A stretch of 6,338 bases of DNA, taken from the NCBI GenBank assembly GCA_030460725.1, contig JAKECL010000124.1:1-6338 (forward strand), read 5' to 3'. The position numbers and the translations under genes were made by a program. The DNA is from Propionibacterium sp. Lineage in GTDB: Bacteria; Actinomycetota; Actinomycetes; Actinomycetales; Actinomycetaceae. Below are positions 1-6,012 of this stretch, one piece after another. Each line of letters begins with the position of its first letter. Positions within the stretch are counted from its first letter, which is position 1. The notes under the pieces are model-generated. The model saw nothing but the letters and a program-made list of their open reading frames with translations. It searched no databases and was not told the DNA's origin.

Positions 1-2066
1 AAGCGCAGACAGGCATCGACCAGGGACTGGACCAGCCCGCCGTTGGAGAGGTCGTGGGCGGCGCGCACCAGCGGCTTCCCGTCAGGACCGTCCACCCCCG
101 AGAGTGCGCGCACCACATTGCCCAGCGCGACCTCCGCCCCCAGGTCCACCCGGGGCGGAAGGCCACCGAGGTGGCCGTGGATGATGCGCGCCCAGGCGGA
201 ACCGTCCATCTCGTCACGGGTCTCACCCAGCAGCAGGACGGCCAGGCCCTCCTCCGTCCACCCGGAGGGATTCGCCCGCGTGACGTCGTCGAGGATGCCG
301 AGCATGCCCACCACCGGCGTGGGGTTGATGGAGGAGTCGGGTTGCCCCTTCTCCGTGCCCGAGGAGTTGTAGAGCGACACATTGCCACCCGTCACCGGCA
401 CGCCCAGCTCCACGCAGCCGTCGGCCAGCCCCCTCATTGCGCTCACCAACTGCCACATGGCGTCGCTGTCCTCGGGATTGCCGAAGTTCAGGCAGTCGGT
501 GATCGCCACCGGGTGCGCCCCCACCACGGCGACATTGCGATAGGCCTCGGCCAGGGCCTGGCGAGCACCCTCGGCCGGGTCGAGCTTGGTGTACCAGCCG
601 TTGGCGTCGGTGGACAGTGCCACGCCCAGCCCGCTCCCCTCGTCCACGCGGACCACGCCCGCGTCATCGGGCTGGGCCAGAGCGGTGTTGCCCTGGACAT
701 AGCGGTCGTACTGGTCGGTCACCCACGCCTTGCTGGCCTGGTTGACGTCGCCGAGGACCTCACGCAGCACACCTTCCAGCTCCTCGGCGTCCACGGGGCG
801 GTGCAGGCGGGCGGAGGTGTCGGCCTGCAGCGCATCCTGCCAGGCGGGACGGGCGTAGGGGCGGTCGTAGACGGGGCCCTCATTGGCCACCGTCTTGGGG
901 TCCACGTCCACGATCCGGCTCCCGAAGTGGTCGATGGTGAGGCGCCCGTCCCCCGTCAGCGTCCCGATGACCGAGGCCTCCACGTCCCAGCGGTCGATGA
1001 CGTGGAAGAACTCCTCGCGGTCCCCGGGCTCCACGATCGCCATCATGCGTTCCTGGGACTCGGACATGAGGATCTCGCCCGCGGTCAACGTCGGGTCGCG
1101 CAGGAGCACGTTCTCCAGGTCGACGTGCATCCCGGAGTCACCGTTGGCGGCCAGCTCCGAGGTCGCGCACGAGATGCCGGCGGCTCCCAGGTCCTGGATC
1201 CCCTGGACCACACCGGCGCTGAAGAGCTCCAGGCAGCACTCGATGAGGACCTTCTCCATGAAGGGGTCGCCCACCTGCACCGACGGGCGTTTGGTGGGCA
1301 TACCGTCCTCGAAGGTCTCCGAGGCCAGGATCGACGCCCCGCCGATGCCGTCCCCACCGGTGCGCGCGCCGAAGAGGACCACGAGGTTCCCCTCACCCGT
1401 GGCATTGGCCAGGTGGATGTCCTCGTGGCGCAGGGTCCCCAGGCACAGGGCGTTGACCAGGGGGTTGCCCTGGTAGGAAGGGTCGAACTCCGTCTCCCCG
1501 CCGATGTTGGGCAGCCCGAGGCAGTTGCCGTAGCCCCCGACCCCGGCGACCACCCCGTGCACGACACGGGAGGTGTCGGGATGGTCCACGGCCCCGAAAC
1601 GCAGCTGGTCCATGACCGCCACCGGGCGGGCGCCCATGGAGATGATGTCGCGCACGATGCCCCCCACGCCGGTGGCGGCGCCCTGGTAGGGCTCCACGAA
1701 GCTCGGGTGGTTGTGTGACTCGACCTTGAAGGTCACTGCCCAGCCCTGGCCGATGTCGACGACCCCGGCGTTCTGGCCCATGCCGACCAGGAGGTGCTCC
1801 CGCATGGCGTCGGTGGTGCGCCTGCCGAACTGCTCCACGAGGTGCTTCTTGGAGGACTTGTAGGAGCAGTGCTCCGACCACATGACGGAGTACATGGCGA
1901 GTTCGGCGTTGGTGGGGCGGCGCCCCAGGATCTCGCGTATGCGCGAGTACTCATCCGCCTTGAGCCCGAGCTCCGCCCAGGGCATGTCCTGTTCGGGAGT
2001 GGCAGCGGCGTCCTCGACGGTGTCGGGACGCTCGTGGGGGGTGAGGGGGGCGACCTCTGCGGTCAT
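1..2066 (-). CDS. purL: FGAM synthase large subunit PurL (3' end cut by window edge)
   Basis: Phosphoribosylformylglycinamidine synthase, synthetase subunit. It converts FGAR to FGAM using ATP and ammonia supplied by PurQ, in cytosolic de novo purine synthesis. About 688 codons are visible. The small, PurQ/PurS-dependent PurL is usually about 740-790 residues, so roughly 50-100 C-terminal residues lie outside the window. Visible motifs are WSEHCSYK (63-70, with the family's active-site His), KVESHNHPS (114-122), the glycine-rich GAATGVGGIVRDI (129-141), GVGGYGNCLGLPNIGGE, QVGDPFMEKVLIECC, GIQDLGAAGISCATSELA (near 290), TGGNVSLYN (near 560) and AAHDLSNGGL (669-678). The last is typical of the AIRS-type C-terminal domain. 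The frame is open throughout with no frameshift. I chose the ATG at 2066 because GGAG lies 6 nt upstream; an in-frame ATG at 2078 lacks such a site. A 341-nt gap separates it from purQ, so it may have its own promoter. Confidence 0.97.
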   Translation of the reverse strand, partial: MTAEVAPLTPHERPDTVEDAAATPEQDMPWAELGLKADEYSRIREILGRRPTNAELAMYSVMWSEHCSYKSSKKHLVEQFGRRTTDAMREHLLVGMGQNAGVVDIGQGWAVTFKVESHNHPSFVEPYQGAATGVGGIVRDIISMGARPVAVMDQLRFGAVDHPDTSRVVHGVVAGVGGYGNCLGLPNIGGETEFDPSYQGNPLVNALCLGTLRHEDIHLANATGEGNLVVLFGARTGGDGIGGASILASETFEDGMPTKRPSVQVGDPFMEKVLIECCLELFSAGVVQGIQDLGAAGISCATSELAANGDSGMHVDLENVLLRDPTLTAGEILMSESQERMMAIVEPGDREEFFHVIDRWDVEASVIGTLTGDGRLTIDHFGSRIVDVDPKTVANEGPVYDRPYARPAWQDALQADTSARLHRPVDAEELEGVLREVLGDVNQASKAWVTDQYDRYVQGNTALAQPDDAGVVRVDEGSGLGVALSTDANGWYTKLDPAEGARQALAEAYRNVAVVGAHPVAITDCLNFGNPEDSDAMWQLVSAMRGLADGCVELGVPVTGGNVSLYNSSGTEKGQPDSSINPTPVVGMLGILDDVTRANPSGWTEEGLAVLLLGETRDEMDGSAWARIIHGHLGGLPPRVDLGAEVALGNVVRALSGVDGPDGKPLVRAAHDLSNGGLVQSLVDACLR

Positions 2067-2072
2067 GGCTTG

Positions 2073-2076
2073 CTCC
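2073..2076 (-). promoter_or_regulatory. Ribosome binding site deciding the purL start
   Basis: GGAG on the minus strand ends 6 nt before the ATG at 2066. It overlaps the upstream in-frame ATG at 2078 (ATGGAG), which has no comparable purine-rich site of its own. This favours the 2066 start, giving an N-terminus four residues shorter. Confidence 0.6.
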
Positions 2077-2191
2077 ATCGTGTCGTGTCCGGGGTGGGCT
2101 GGGTGAGCACCGGGGTGATCGATTGTGCACATCGACGAGGGCGGGGCACCCCAGGTCCTCCACACCTTGAAATGGTTGTCAACAATGTGCA

Positions 2192-2255
2192 TCCACAGGG
2201 CTGTGGACGGTGACGGCAGCTGGCTCCACAGCTGTGGAAAACCCGGTGGACCGGG
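2192..2255. repeat. Cluster of three inverted repeats, possible operator or DnaA-box-like array
   Basis: Three inverted repeats sit in 64 nt. They are TCCACAG-GG-CTGTGGA (2192-2207, 7-nt arms), TCCACAG-CTGTGGA (2225-2238, a perfect 14-nt palindrome) and CCCGGT-GG-ACCGGG (2242-2255, 6-nt arms). The first two share the same half-site, so TCCACA occurs four times in alternating orientation. One copy read on the minus strand (2241 to 2233) is TTTTCCACA, 8 of 9 matches to the DnaA box TTATCCACA; the other three match 6-7 of 9. The centres of the first two are about 32 nt apart, close to three helical turns. They lie 126-189 nt upstream of the purL start. Repeated, dyad-symmetric half-sites suggest a dimeric DNA-binding protein; which one cannot be told from the sequence. 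Confidence 0.6.
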
Positions 2256-2350
2256 CGTCGGGGGAATGAGGGCACCGTGGCGGACCGCTCAGGTCGATGA
2301 TCGATTGCGGAACGCTTCGCCTGTGCGGGAGACCGGGAGGTGCCGTCGGC

Positions 2351-2365
2351 GCGCCCCTGGGGCGC
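2351..2365. terminator. Short GC hairpin downstream of purQ, weak terminator candidate
   Basis: GCGCCCC-T-GGGGCGC is a perfect 7-nt inverted repeat around a single base, so at most six pairs with a three-base loop. It begins about 43 nt past the purQ stop on the minus strand. No T-run follows, so it is not a classical intrinsic terminator, and in DNA this GC-rich it could arise by chance. Confidence 0.2.
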
Positions 2366-2407
2366 ACCCGACCCACCCGTGCGCACCGACACCGGCACCG
2401 CCATGCC

Positions 2408-3118
2408 TCAGCCGACCAGCGAGTGGAGGACCGACGAGAAGATCCCCAGCCCATCGGTACCGCCGTGAGGGGACCAGGCGGTCTCTCCGTCACCGGCGAG
2501 TGGCCCGAATCCTGCCTCAACCGCGTGTTCGGGGTGGGGCATGAGCCCCACGACGGTGCCCGCGGCATTGGTGATGCCCGCAATGTCGTGCGCCGAGCCG
2601 TTGGGGTTCACGTCGACGTACCGGAAGACGACCCTGCCCTCCCCCTCCAGGCGCCGGACCGTCTCGGGTGAGGCCTGGAAGGAGCCCTCCCCGTTCTTCA
2701 GGGGGATGGTGATCTCCGTGCCGGCCTCGTAGGACCGTGTCCAGGAGGTGTCGGCGTTCTCCACGCGCAGCACCTGGTCCCGGCACACGAACTTCTGGTG
2801 GTCGTTGCGGATGAGGGCACCCTCCAGGAGATGGGACTCGCACAGCACCTGGAAGCCGTTGCAGATTCCGAGCACGGGCAGGCCCCTCCCGGCAGCCTCG
2901 ACGACGGCTCCCATGACGGGGGCCACCGCGGCGATCGCCCCGCAGCGCAGGTAGTCGCCGTAGGAGAATCCACCGGGCAGGACCACGGCGTCGACCTGGC
3001 GCAGGTCGGTGTCCTTGTGCCACAGGGAGACCGGTTGCGCCCCCGCCAGGCGCACCGCACGTGCAGCGTCCCGGTCGTCCAGCGTTCCCGGGAAGGTCAC
3101 CACACCGACGCGGGTCAC
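2408..3118 (-). CDS. purQ: FGAM synthase glutaminase subunit PurQ
   Basis: Class I glutamine amidotransferase subunit of FGAM synthase; it hydrolyses glutamine and passes ammonia to PurL. At 236 residues it is the usual length. The GATase triad is visible: Cys86 in LGICNGFQVL (83-92), and His195 with Glu197 in MPHPEH (193-198). VVLPGGFSYGDYLRCGAIAA (45-64) and NPNGSAHDIAGITN (171-184) are also typical of PurQ. The start is GTG at 3118, giving the expected N-terminus VTRVGVVTFPG. That GTG overlaps the purS TGA in the four bases GTGA, so the two genes are probably translationally coupled. A G-rich run upstream (GGGGGTG) is only a weak ribosome binding site, in keeping with coupling. The product must assemble with PurS and PurL. 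The stop is TGA at 2408-2410. Confidence 0.97.
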   Translation of the reverse strand: MTRVGVVTFPGTLDDRDAARAVRLAGAQPVSLWHKDTDLRQVDAVVLPGGFSYGDYLRCGAIAAVAPVMGAVVEAAGRGLPVLGICNGFQVLCESHLLEGALIRNDHQKFVCRDQVLRVENADTSWTRSYEAGTEITIPLKNGEGSFQASPETVRRLEGEGRVVFRYVDVNPNGSAHDIAGITNAAGTVVGLMPHPEHAVEAGFGPLAGDGETAWSPHGGTDGLGIFSSVLHSLVG

Positions 3119-3393
3119 CGGGCACCCCCGGCGGGGGAGTCGTCCTCGGGCAGTTCCTCCACGCGCACGACGTCCTCGATGATCGGGTTGGACAGGACGG
3201 ACTCTGCGGCGCGGCGGGCCTCCTCCAGCAGCTCGGGAGTGACAGGCCCCTCCACACCCAGGTGGAAGCACTTCCCCTGGCGCACGGAGGTGAAGCCCGT
3301 GATCCCCAGGCGGGGCAGGGCCGACCCGACGGCTTTGCCCTGGGGGTCCAGGATCTCCGGCTTCGGCATCACTTCGACGATGATTCGCCCCAC
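3115..3393 (-). CDS. purS: FGAM synthase bridging subunit PurS
   Basis: Small subunit that links PurQ to PurL in the three-part FGAM synthase and helps form the ammonia channel; it is not itself catalytic. The 92-residue product begins with the family hallmark GRIIVEVMPKPEILDPQGKA, followed by the conserved VRQGKCF region and PIIEDVVRVEEL. The acidic, Gly/Ala-rich tail (about 80-92) is slightly longer than in ~80-residue PurS proteins. I chose GTG at 3393 because a strong GAGGAGG site lies 5 nt upstream and the PurS homology starts there. An in-frame GTG at 3432 overlaps the purC stop as GTGA and would add 13 polar residues; it has no good ribosome binding site. The gene starts 35 nt after purC and overlaps purQ by 4 nt. 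Confidence 0.95.
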   Translation of the reverse strand: MGRIIVEVMPKPEILDPQGKAVGSALPRLGITGFTSVRQGKCFHLGVEGPVTPELLEEARRAAESVLSNPIIEDVVRVEELPEDDSPAGGAR

Positions 3394-3398
3394 GGCGT

Positions 3399-3405
3399 CC
3401 TCCTC
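3399..3405 (-). promoter_or_regulatory. Strong ribosome binding site for purS
   Basis: GAGGAGG ends 5 nt before the GTG at 3393. It is the best Shine-Dalgarno match among the purine genes here, and it settles the internal start over the GTG at 3432 that overlaps the purC stop. Confidence 0.75.
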
Positions 3406-3428
3406 AGTTGTCTCCCGGCGGGTGCCGG

Positions 3429-4367
3429 TCACAGTTCGGGTTCCGTGCCGGTGAGGCGACGGAAGGCTTCGATGTAGCGTCCGCGGGTGGCAGCCACGAT
3501 CGCGGTGGGCAGGGCAGGGGGCTCACTGTCGCCGCTGCGGTCCCACCCCGAGGCGGGCGAGGTCAGCCAGTCACGCAGGTACTGCTTGTCGAAACTGGGG
3601 GTGACCTGTCCTTCCACCCATTCATCCGCGGGCCAGAACCGCGAGGAGTCGGGGGTGAGGGCCTCGTCGCCCAGCACGAGGTCACCGGTGGTCGGATCGA
3701 GTCCGAACTCGAACTTGGTGTCAGCAATGATCACGCCCCGACGTGCAGCGACCTCCGCAGCCCGGGAGTACAGGTCCAATGAGAGGTCACGCAGGCGCTC
3801 AGCCAACTCACGCCCCACCATGTCGGCCACGCGTTCCAGGGAGACGTTCTCGTCGTGGCTGCCCAACTCGGCCTTGGCGGCGGGGGTGAAGATCGGTTCG
3901 GGAAGCTTCGAGGCCTCGGTGAGGCCGGCCGGCAGCGTCACTCCACACACGGTCCCGGACTCGCGGTACTCCACGATTCCCGATCCGGTGAGGTAGCCGC
4001 GCACGACGCACTCGACGGGAACCATGTCCAACGCCCGGCAGATGACGGCACGTCCCCTCACCTGTGCGGGCACGTCGGTGGAGACCAGGTGGTTGGGGAC
4101 CAGGTCCTCCATCTGCGTCATCCACCAGGTGGAGAGCTGGGTGAGCACCTTGCCCTTGTCGGGAACAGGGGTGGGAAGGATGTGGTCGTAGGCGCTGATG
4201 CGGTCGGAGGTGACCATGAGGAGACGGCCGGCGAGGGCTCCCCGGGCCGCGCCCTCGGCGCCGTTCGCGTCGTCCCCCGGCACTGCAGGGGTGGCGGGAG
4301 CGTAGATGTCGCGGACCTTGCCCGAAGAGAGATGCACCCATCCGGGGATCTCGGTGGCGGCATTCAT
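3429..4367 (-). CDS. purC: SAICAR synthase PurC
   Basis: Phosphoribosylaminoimidazole-succinocarboxamide synthase joins CAIR and L-aspartate with ATP hydrolysis to give SAICAR, in the cytosol. Visible motifs are SGKVRDIY (15-22, nucleotide-binding loop), VTSDRISAYD (52-61), VPDKGKVLTQLS (68-79), the first family signature MVPVECVVRGYLTGSG (115-130), LPEPIFTPAAKAE (155-167), HDENV (171-175), the second signature IADTKFEFG (214-222) and LTPDSSRFW (237-245). The length is 312 residues. Much of the excess over compact bacterial PurC is an Ala/Gly/Pro-rich insertion at about residues 23-48, between the first strand pair and VTSDRIS; in typical actinobacterial PurC this link is only a few residues. 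The start is ATG at 4367, with AAAGGA 6 nt upstream. The gene begins 27 nt after the purD stop and ends with TGA 35 nt before purS. Confidence 0.97.
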   Translation of the reverse strand: MNAATEIPGWVHLSSGKVRDIYAPATPAVPGDDANGAEGAARGALAGRLLMVTSDRISAYDHILPTPVPDKGKVLTQLSTWWMTQMEDLVPNHLVSTDVPAQVRGRAVICRALDMVPVECVVRGYLTGSGIVEYRESGTVCGVTLPAGLTEASKLPEPIFTPAAKAELGSHDENVSLERVADMVGRELAERLRDLSLDLYSRAAEVAARRGVIIADTKFEFGLDPTTGDLVLGDEALTPDSSRFWPADEWVEGQVTPSFDKQYLRDWLTSPASGWDRSGDSEPPALPTAIVAATRGRYIEAFRRLTGTEPEL

Positions 4368-4394
4368 GGGCGGTCCTTTCCGGAGGGGGCGGCG

Positions 4395-5726
4395 TCAGGC
4401 CCGAAGATCGTCGGGCCAGGTGGCAATGTCGGTGCGGTACTGGGCACCCTCCAGGTGCAGCGCCCTCACCCCTGCGTACGCAGCGGCCCGGGCGGCCTCG
4501 ATGTCGGGGCCGCGGCCCACGACATCGAGCACCCGGCCCCCGGCACTGACCAGGGTGGGTGCGCCGCTCCGGGTGGGTGCCCCACCCACAGGGGACGGCT
4601 CGCCGGACTGGCTGACCGGCGTGCCCGGGAGCAGCTTCGTCCCGGCGTGGATGACGTGGACGCCCGGCAGGGCGTCAGCCTCGGCGACGCCGGTGATCAC
4701 GCCGCCTGTTCGCGCGGCCTCGGGATACCCAGGACTGGCGATCACGACGGTGACGGCAGCGTCGGGGGACCATGTGGGGGTGGGGACGGTGTCCAGGCGT
4801 CCGGTGGCCGCAGCCAACAGCAGATCCGCCAGGGAGGACTCCAGACGTTCCAGGACCACCTGCGTCTCGGGGTCACCGAAGCGCACGTTGAACTCCACGA
4901 CGCGCACACCGCGTCGTGTCAGCGCCAGACCGCAGTAGAGGAGACCCCTGAAGGGGGTGCCGCGTCGGGCCATCTCGGCCAGGGTGGGCAGGGCGACGGT
5001 GTCCACGACCTCCTCCACCACCCCCTCCGACAGCCACGGAAGCGGTGTGTAGGCTCCCATGCCCCCGGTGTTGGGCCCCTGGTCGGCGTCGCACAGACGC
5101 TTGAAGTCCTGGGCGGGAACCAGAGGCACGGCACGCTGTCCGTCACAGATGCAGAACAGGGAGACCTCGGGGCCGTCGAGGTAGTCCTCGATCACCACCG
5201 CCCCGCCCTCGCGGGCCAGGCAGCGGGCGGCGTGGGCACGGGCGAGGTCGAGATCCTGCGTGACGACCACCCCCTTCCCTGCGGCCAGGGCATCGTCCTT
5301 GACCACATGGGGGGCACCGAGATCAGCCAGCGCCGCTTCCACCTGGTCCATCGTCCGGCAGGTGTGGGAGCGGGCCGTGGCAACCCCGGCCGCCTCCATG
5401 ACCTCCTTGGCGAAGCTCTTGGAGCCCTCCAGCTCGGCTGCTGCTGCGGAGGGACCGAAACAGGGGATCCCGGCTGCCACCACGGCGTCCGCGACGCCGG
5501 CGACCAGTGGGGCCTCGGGCCCCACCACCACCAGGTCGACACCTTCCTCGCGCGCGACCCGGGCGACGGCCACGGGATCATCGGCCGTGAACGCCACGGC
5601 TCTGCCACATGCCTCCATGCCGGGGTTGCCGGCCTGGAGCACCAGGTCGATGGAATCGGAGGTTCGGACCAGGGCACGGGCCAGTGCGTGTTCTCGCCCG
5701 CCGGTGCCCACCAGGAGGACCTTCAC
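4395..5726 (-). CDS. purD: Phosphoribosylamine-glycine ligase PurD (GAR synthetase)
   Basis: ATP-grasp ligase joining phosphoribosylamine and glycine to give GAR, the second step of de novo purine synthesis. The 443-residue product starts with MKVLLVGTGGREHALA. It then shows VVVGPEAPLVAG (66-77), LEGSKSFAKEVM (99-110), the ATP-grasp loop KDDALAAGKGVVV (143-155), GPNTGGMGAYTP (217-228) and the GARS signature RFGDPETQ (282-289). SAGGRVLDV lies near the C-terminus. The start is GTG at 5726; an in-frame TAG 12 nt upstream excludes any longer start. No clear Shine-Dalgarno site is present, but TAGTGT lies 6 nt ahead of the GTG, so leaderless translation is possible. The C-terminal domain carries an insertion of about 25 residues (365-391), rich in Gly/Pro/Ser, with GAPT repeated. 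It is the first gene of the purine run, after a 405-nt gap. Confidence 0.97.
   Translation of the reverse strand: MKVLLVGTGGREHALARALVRTSDSIDLVLQAGNPGMEACGRAVAFTADDPVAVARVAREEGVDLVVVGPEAPLVAGVADAVVAAGIPCFGPSAAAAELEGSKSFAKEVMEAAGVATARSHTCRTMDQVEAALADLGAPHVVKDDALAAGKGVVVTQDLDLARAHAARCLAREGGAVVIEDYLDGPEVSLFCICDGQRAVPLVPAQDFKRLCDADQGPNTGGMGAYTPLPWLSEGVVEEVVDTVALPTLAEMARRGTPFRGLLYCGLALTRRGVRVVEFNVRFGDPETQVVLERLESSLADLLLAAATGRLDTVPTPTWSPDAAVTVVIASPGYPEAARTGGVITGVAEADALPGVHVIHAGTKLLPGTPVSQSGEPSPVGGAPTRSGAPTLVSAGGRVLDVVGRGPDIEAARAAAYAGVRALHLEGAQYRTDIATWPDDLRA
4553..4587. repeat. 18-nt-period direct repeat and hairpin inside purD
   Basis: GGGTGGGTGC occurs at 4553-4562 and 4571-4580, a period of 18 nt or six codons. 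It encodes the doubled GAPT at PurD residues 382-385 and 388-391. The second copy is the left arm of a perfect hairpin GGGTGGG-TGC-CCCACCC (4571-4587). This is the low-complexity insertion in the PurD C-terminal domain. Confidence 0.7.
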
Positions 5727-5732
5727 GCCCCC

Positions 5733-5738
5733 ACACTA
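5733..5738 (-). promoter_or_regulatory. Possible -10 box of a leaderless purD promoter
   Basis: TAGTGT fits the actinobacterial -10 pattern TAnnnT and ends 6 nt before the purD GTG, so transcription could start on the first base of the start codon. No TTGACA-like -35 box is found about 17 nt upstream (GCGGCG is there). The call rests on one short motif, its spacing, and the lack of a good ribosome binding site. Confidence 0.3.
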
Positions 5739-5765
5739 ACGCCTCGTGACCACCCCGCCGCTCCC

Positions 5766-5785
5766 CTGTCCGCCCCTGCGGACAG
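5766..5785. repeat. Perfect inverted repeat ahead of purD, possible operator
   Basis: CTGTCCGC-CCCT-GCGGACAG is a perfect 8-nt inverted repeat with a 4-nt centre, ending 39 nt upstream of the purD start. Its place just upstream of the putative core promoter fits a repressor or activator site. It would also fold as an RNA hairpin, but no T-run follows on the minus strand, so a terminator is less likely. Confidence 0.45.
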
Positions 5786-5896
5786 AGGTTGCCCGCCGAG
5801 TCTCCACCACGGAGGTCAGCCCGTCGGCGACAGGCGTCGACGAGGGCGGCTCCCCACCGCATTCCTGCACCCGATGACCGGTCTCCGGGCGGGAGT

Positions 5897-5938
5897 GGGG
5901 GCAGCGACGTGCAGGGGTCAGGAATCCCGGCTGCCCCC
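5897..5938. repeat. Inverted repeat with 9-nt arms in the purD upstream region
   Basis: GGGGGCAGC (5897-5905) and GCTGCCCCC (5930-5938) are perfect reverse complements around 24 nt. As RNA this would be a stem with a large loop. There is no T-run on either side. The function is unknown; chance is possible in such GC-rich DNA, though a perfect 9-nt arm is on the long side. Confidence 0.35.
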
Positions 5939-5964
5939 GGCATCTGTGTCCGAACCCACGTCCG

Positions 5965-6005
5965 AATACCGGTCAGCGGGGCTGTGGCAATGCCGGTCAG
6001 CGGGG
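5965..6005. repeat. 24-nt-period direct repeat
   Basis: AATACCGGTCAGCGGGG (5965-5981) recurs as AATGCCGGTCAGCGGGG (5989-6005), 16 of 17 identical, with starts 24 nt apart. It lies in non-coding DNA next to the larger 70-nt duplication. Confidence 0.65.
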
Positions 6006-6012
6006 GCGTGAC

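Larger units (their letters stand above)
2067..2407. other. Intergenic region between purQ and purL, probable regulatory gap
   Basis: This 341-nt stretch separates two genes whose products act in one complex, while the other purine genes in the window are 27-35 nt apart or overlap. It holds three near-contiguous inverted repeats (2192-2255), a smaller TGTGCACA palindrome (2124-2131), a 10-nt direct repeat TGATCGATTG (2116-2125 and 2298-2307), and a short GC hairpin (2351-2365). A minus-strand TTGACA at 2177-2182 matches a -35 box, but no good TAnnnT -10 box lies 16-18 nt further on, so I do not call a promoter. I see no tRNA and no recognisable ZTP or purine riboswitch core. A 113-codon minus-strand frame (2063-2404) spans the gap but reads like non-coding DNA. 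A purL promoter here is inferred from the gap. Confidence 0.6.

Noticed and set aside
54..1718. 554-codon plus-strand open frame
   Set aside because: It lies wholly antisense to purL, is rich in His/Val/Gly/Arg repeats typical of the complement of GC-biased codons, and has no recognisable domain.
2076..2078. ATG at 2078 as the purL start
   Set aside because: It is in frame but lacks an upstream ribosome binding site, while the ATG at 2066 has GGAG at 6 nt.
2190..2241. Chromosomal replication origin
   Set aside because: TCCACA half-sites resemble DnaA boxes, but only one copy is a good match, there is no AT-rich unwinding region, and dnaA, dnaN and related genes are absent.
2067..2407. ZTP or purine riboswitch ahead of purL
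   Set aside because: The conserved ZTP core (GGGUCGUGACUGG-like followed by CCACCGGG) and the purine aptamer junction motifs are not present on the minus strand here or upstream of purD.
2517..3257. 246-codon minus-strand frame overlapping purQ
   Set aside because: A shifted-frame shadow of purQ and purS; Arg/Gly/Pro-rich with no domain.
5939..5970. tRNA T-arm-like GGTTCGGAC on the minus strand
   Set aside because: No acceptor stem, anticodon arm or D arm can be built around it.
3855..6011. 718-codon plus-strand open frame across purC and purD
   Set aside because: It is antisense to two clear genes and continues through the intergenic repeats. Its Gly/His/Asp/Val-rich text is what high third-position G/C produces on the opposite strand. 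Its length alone is not evidence of coding.
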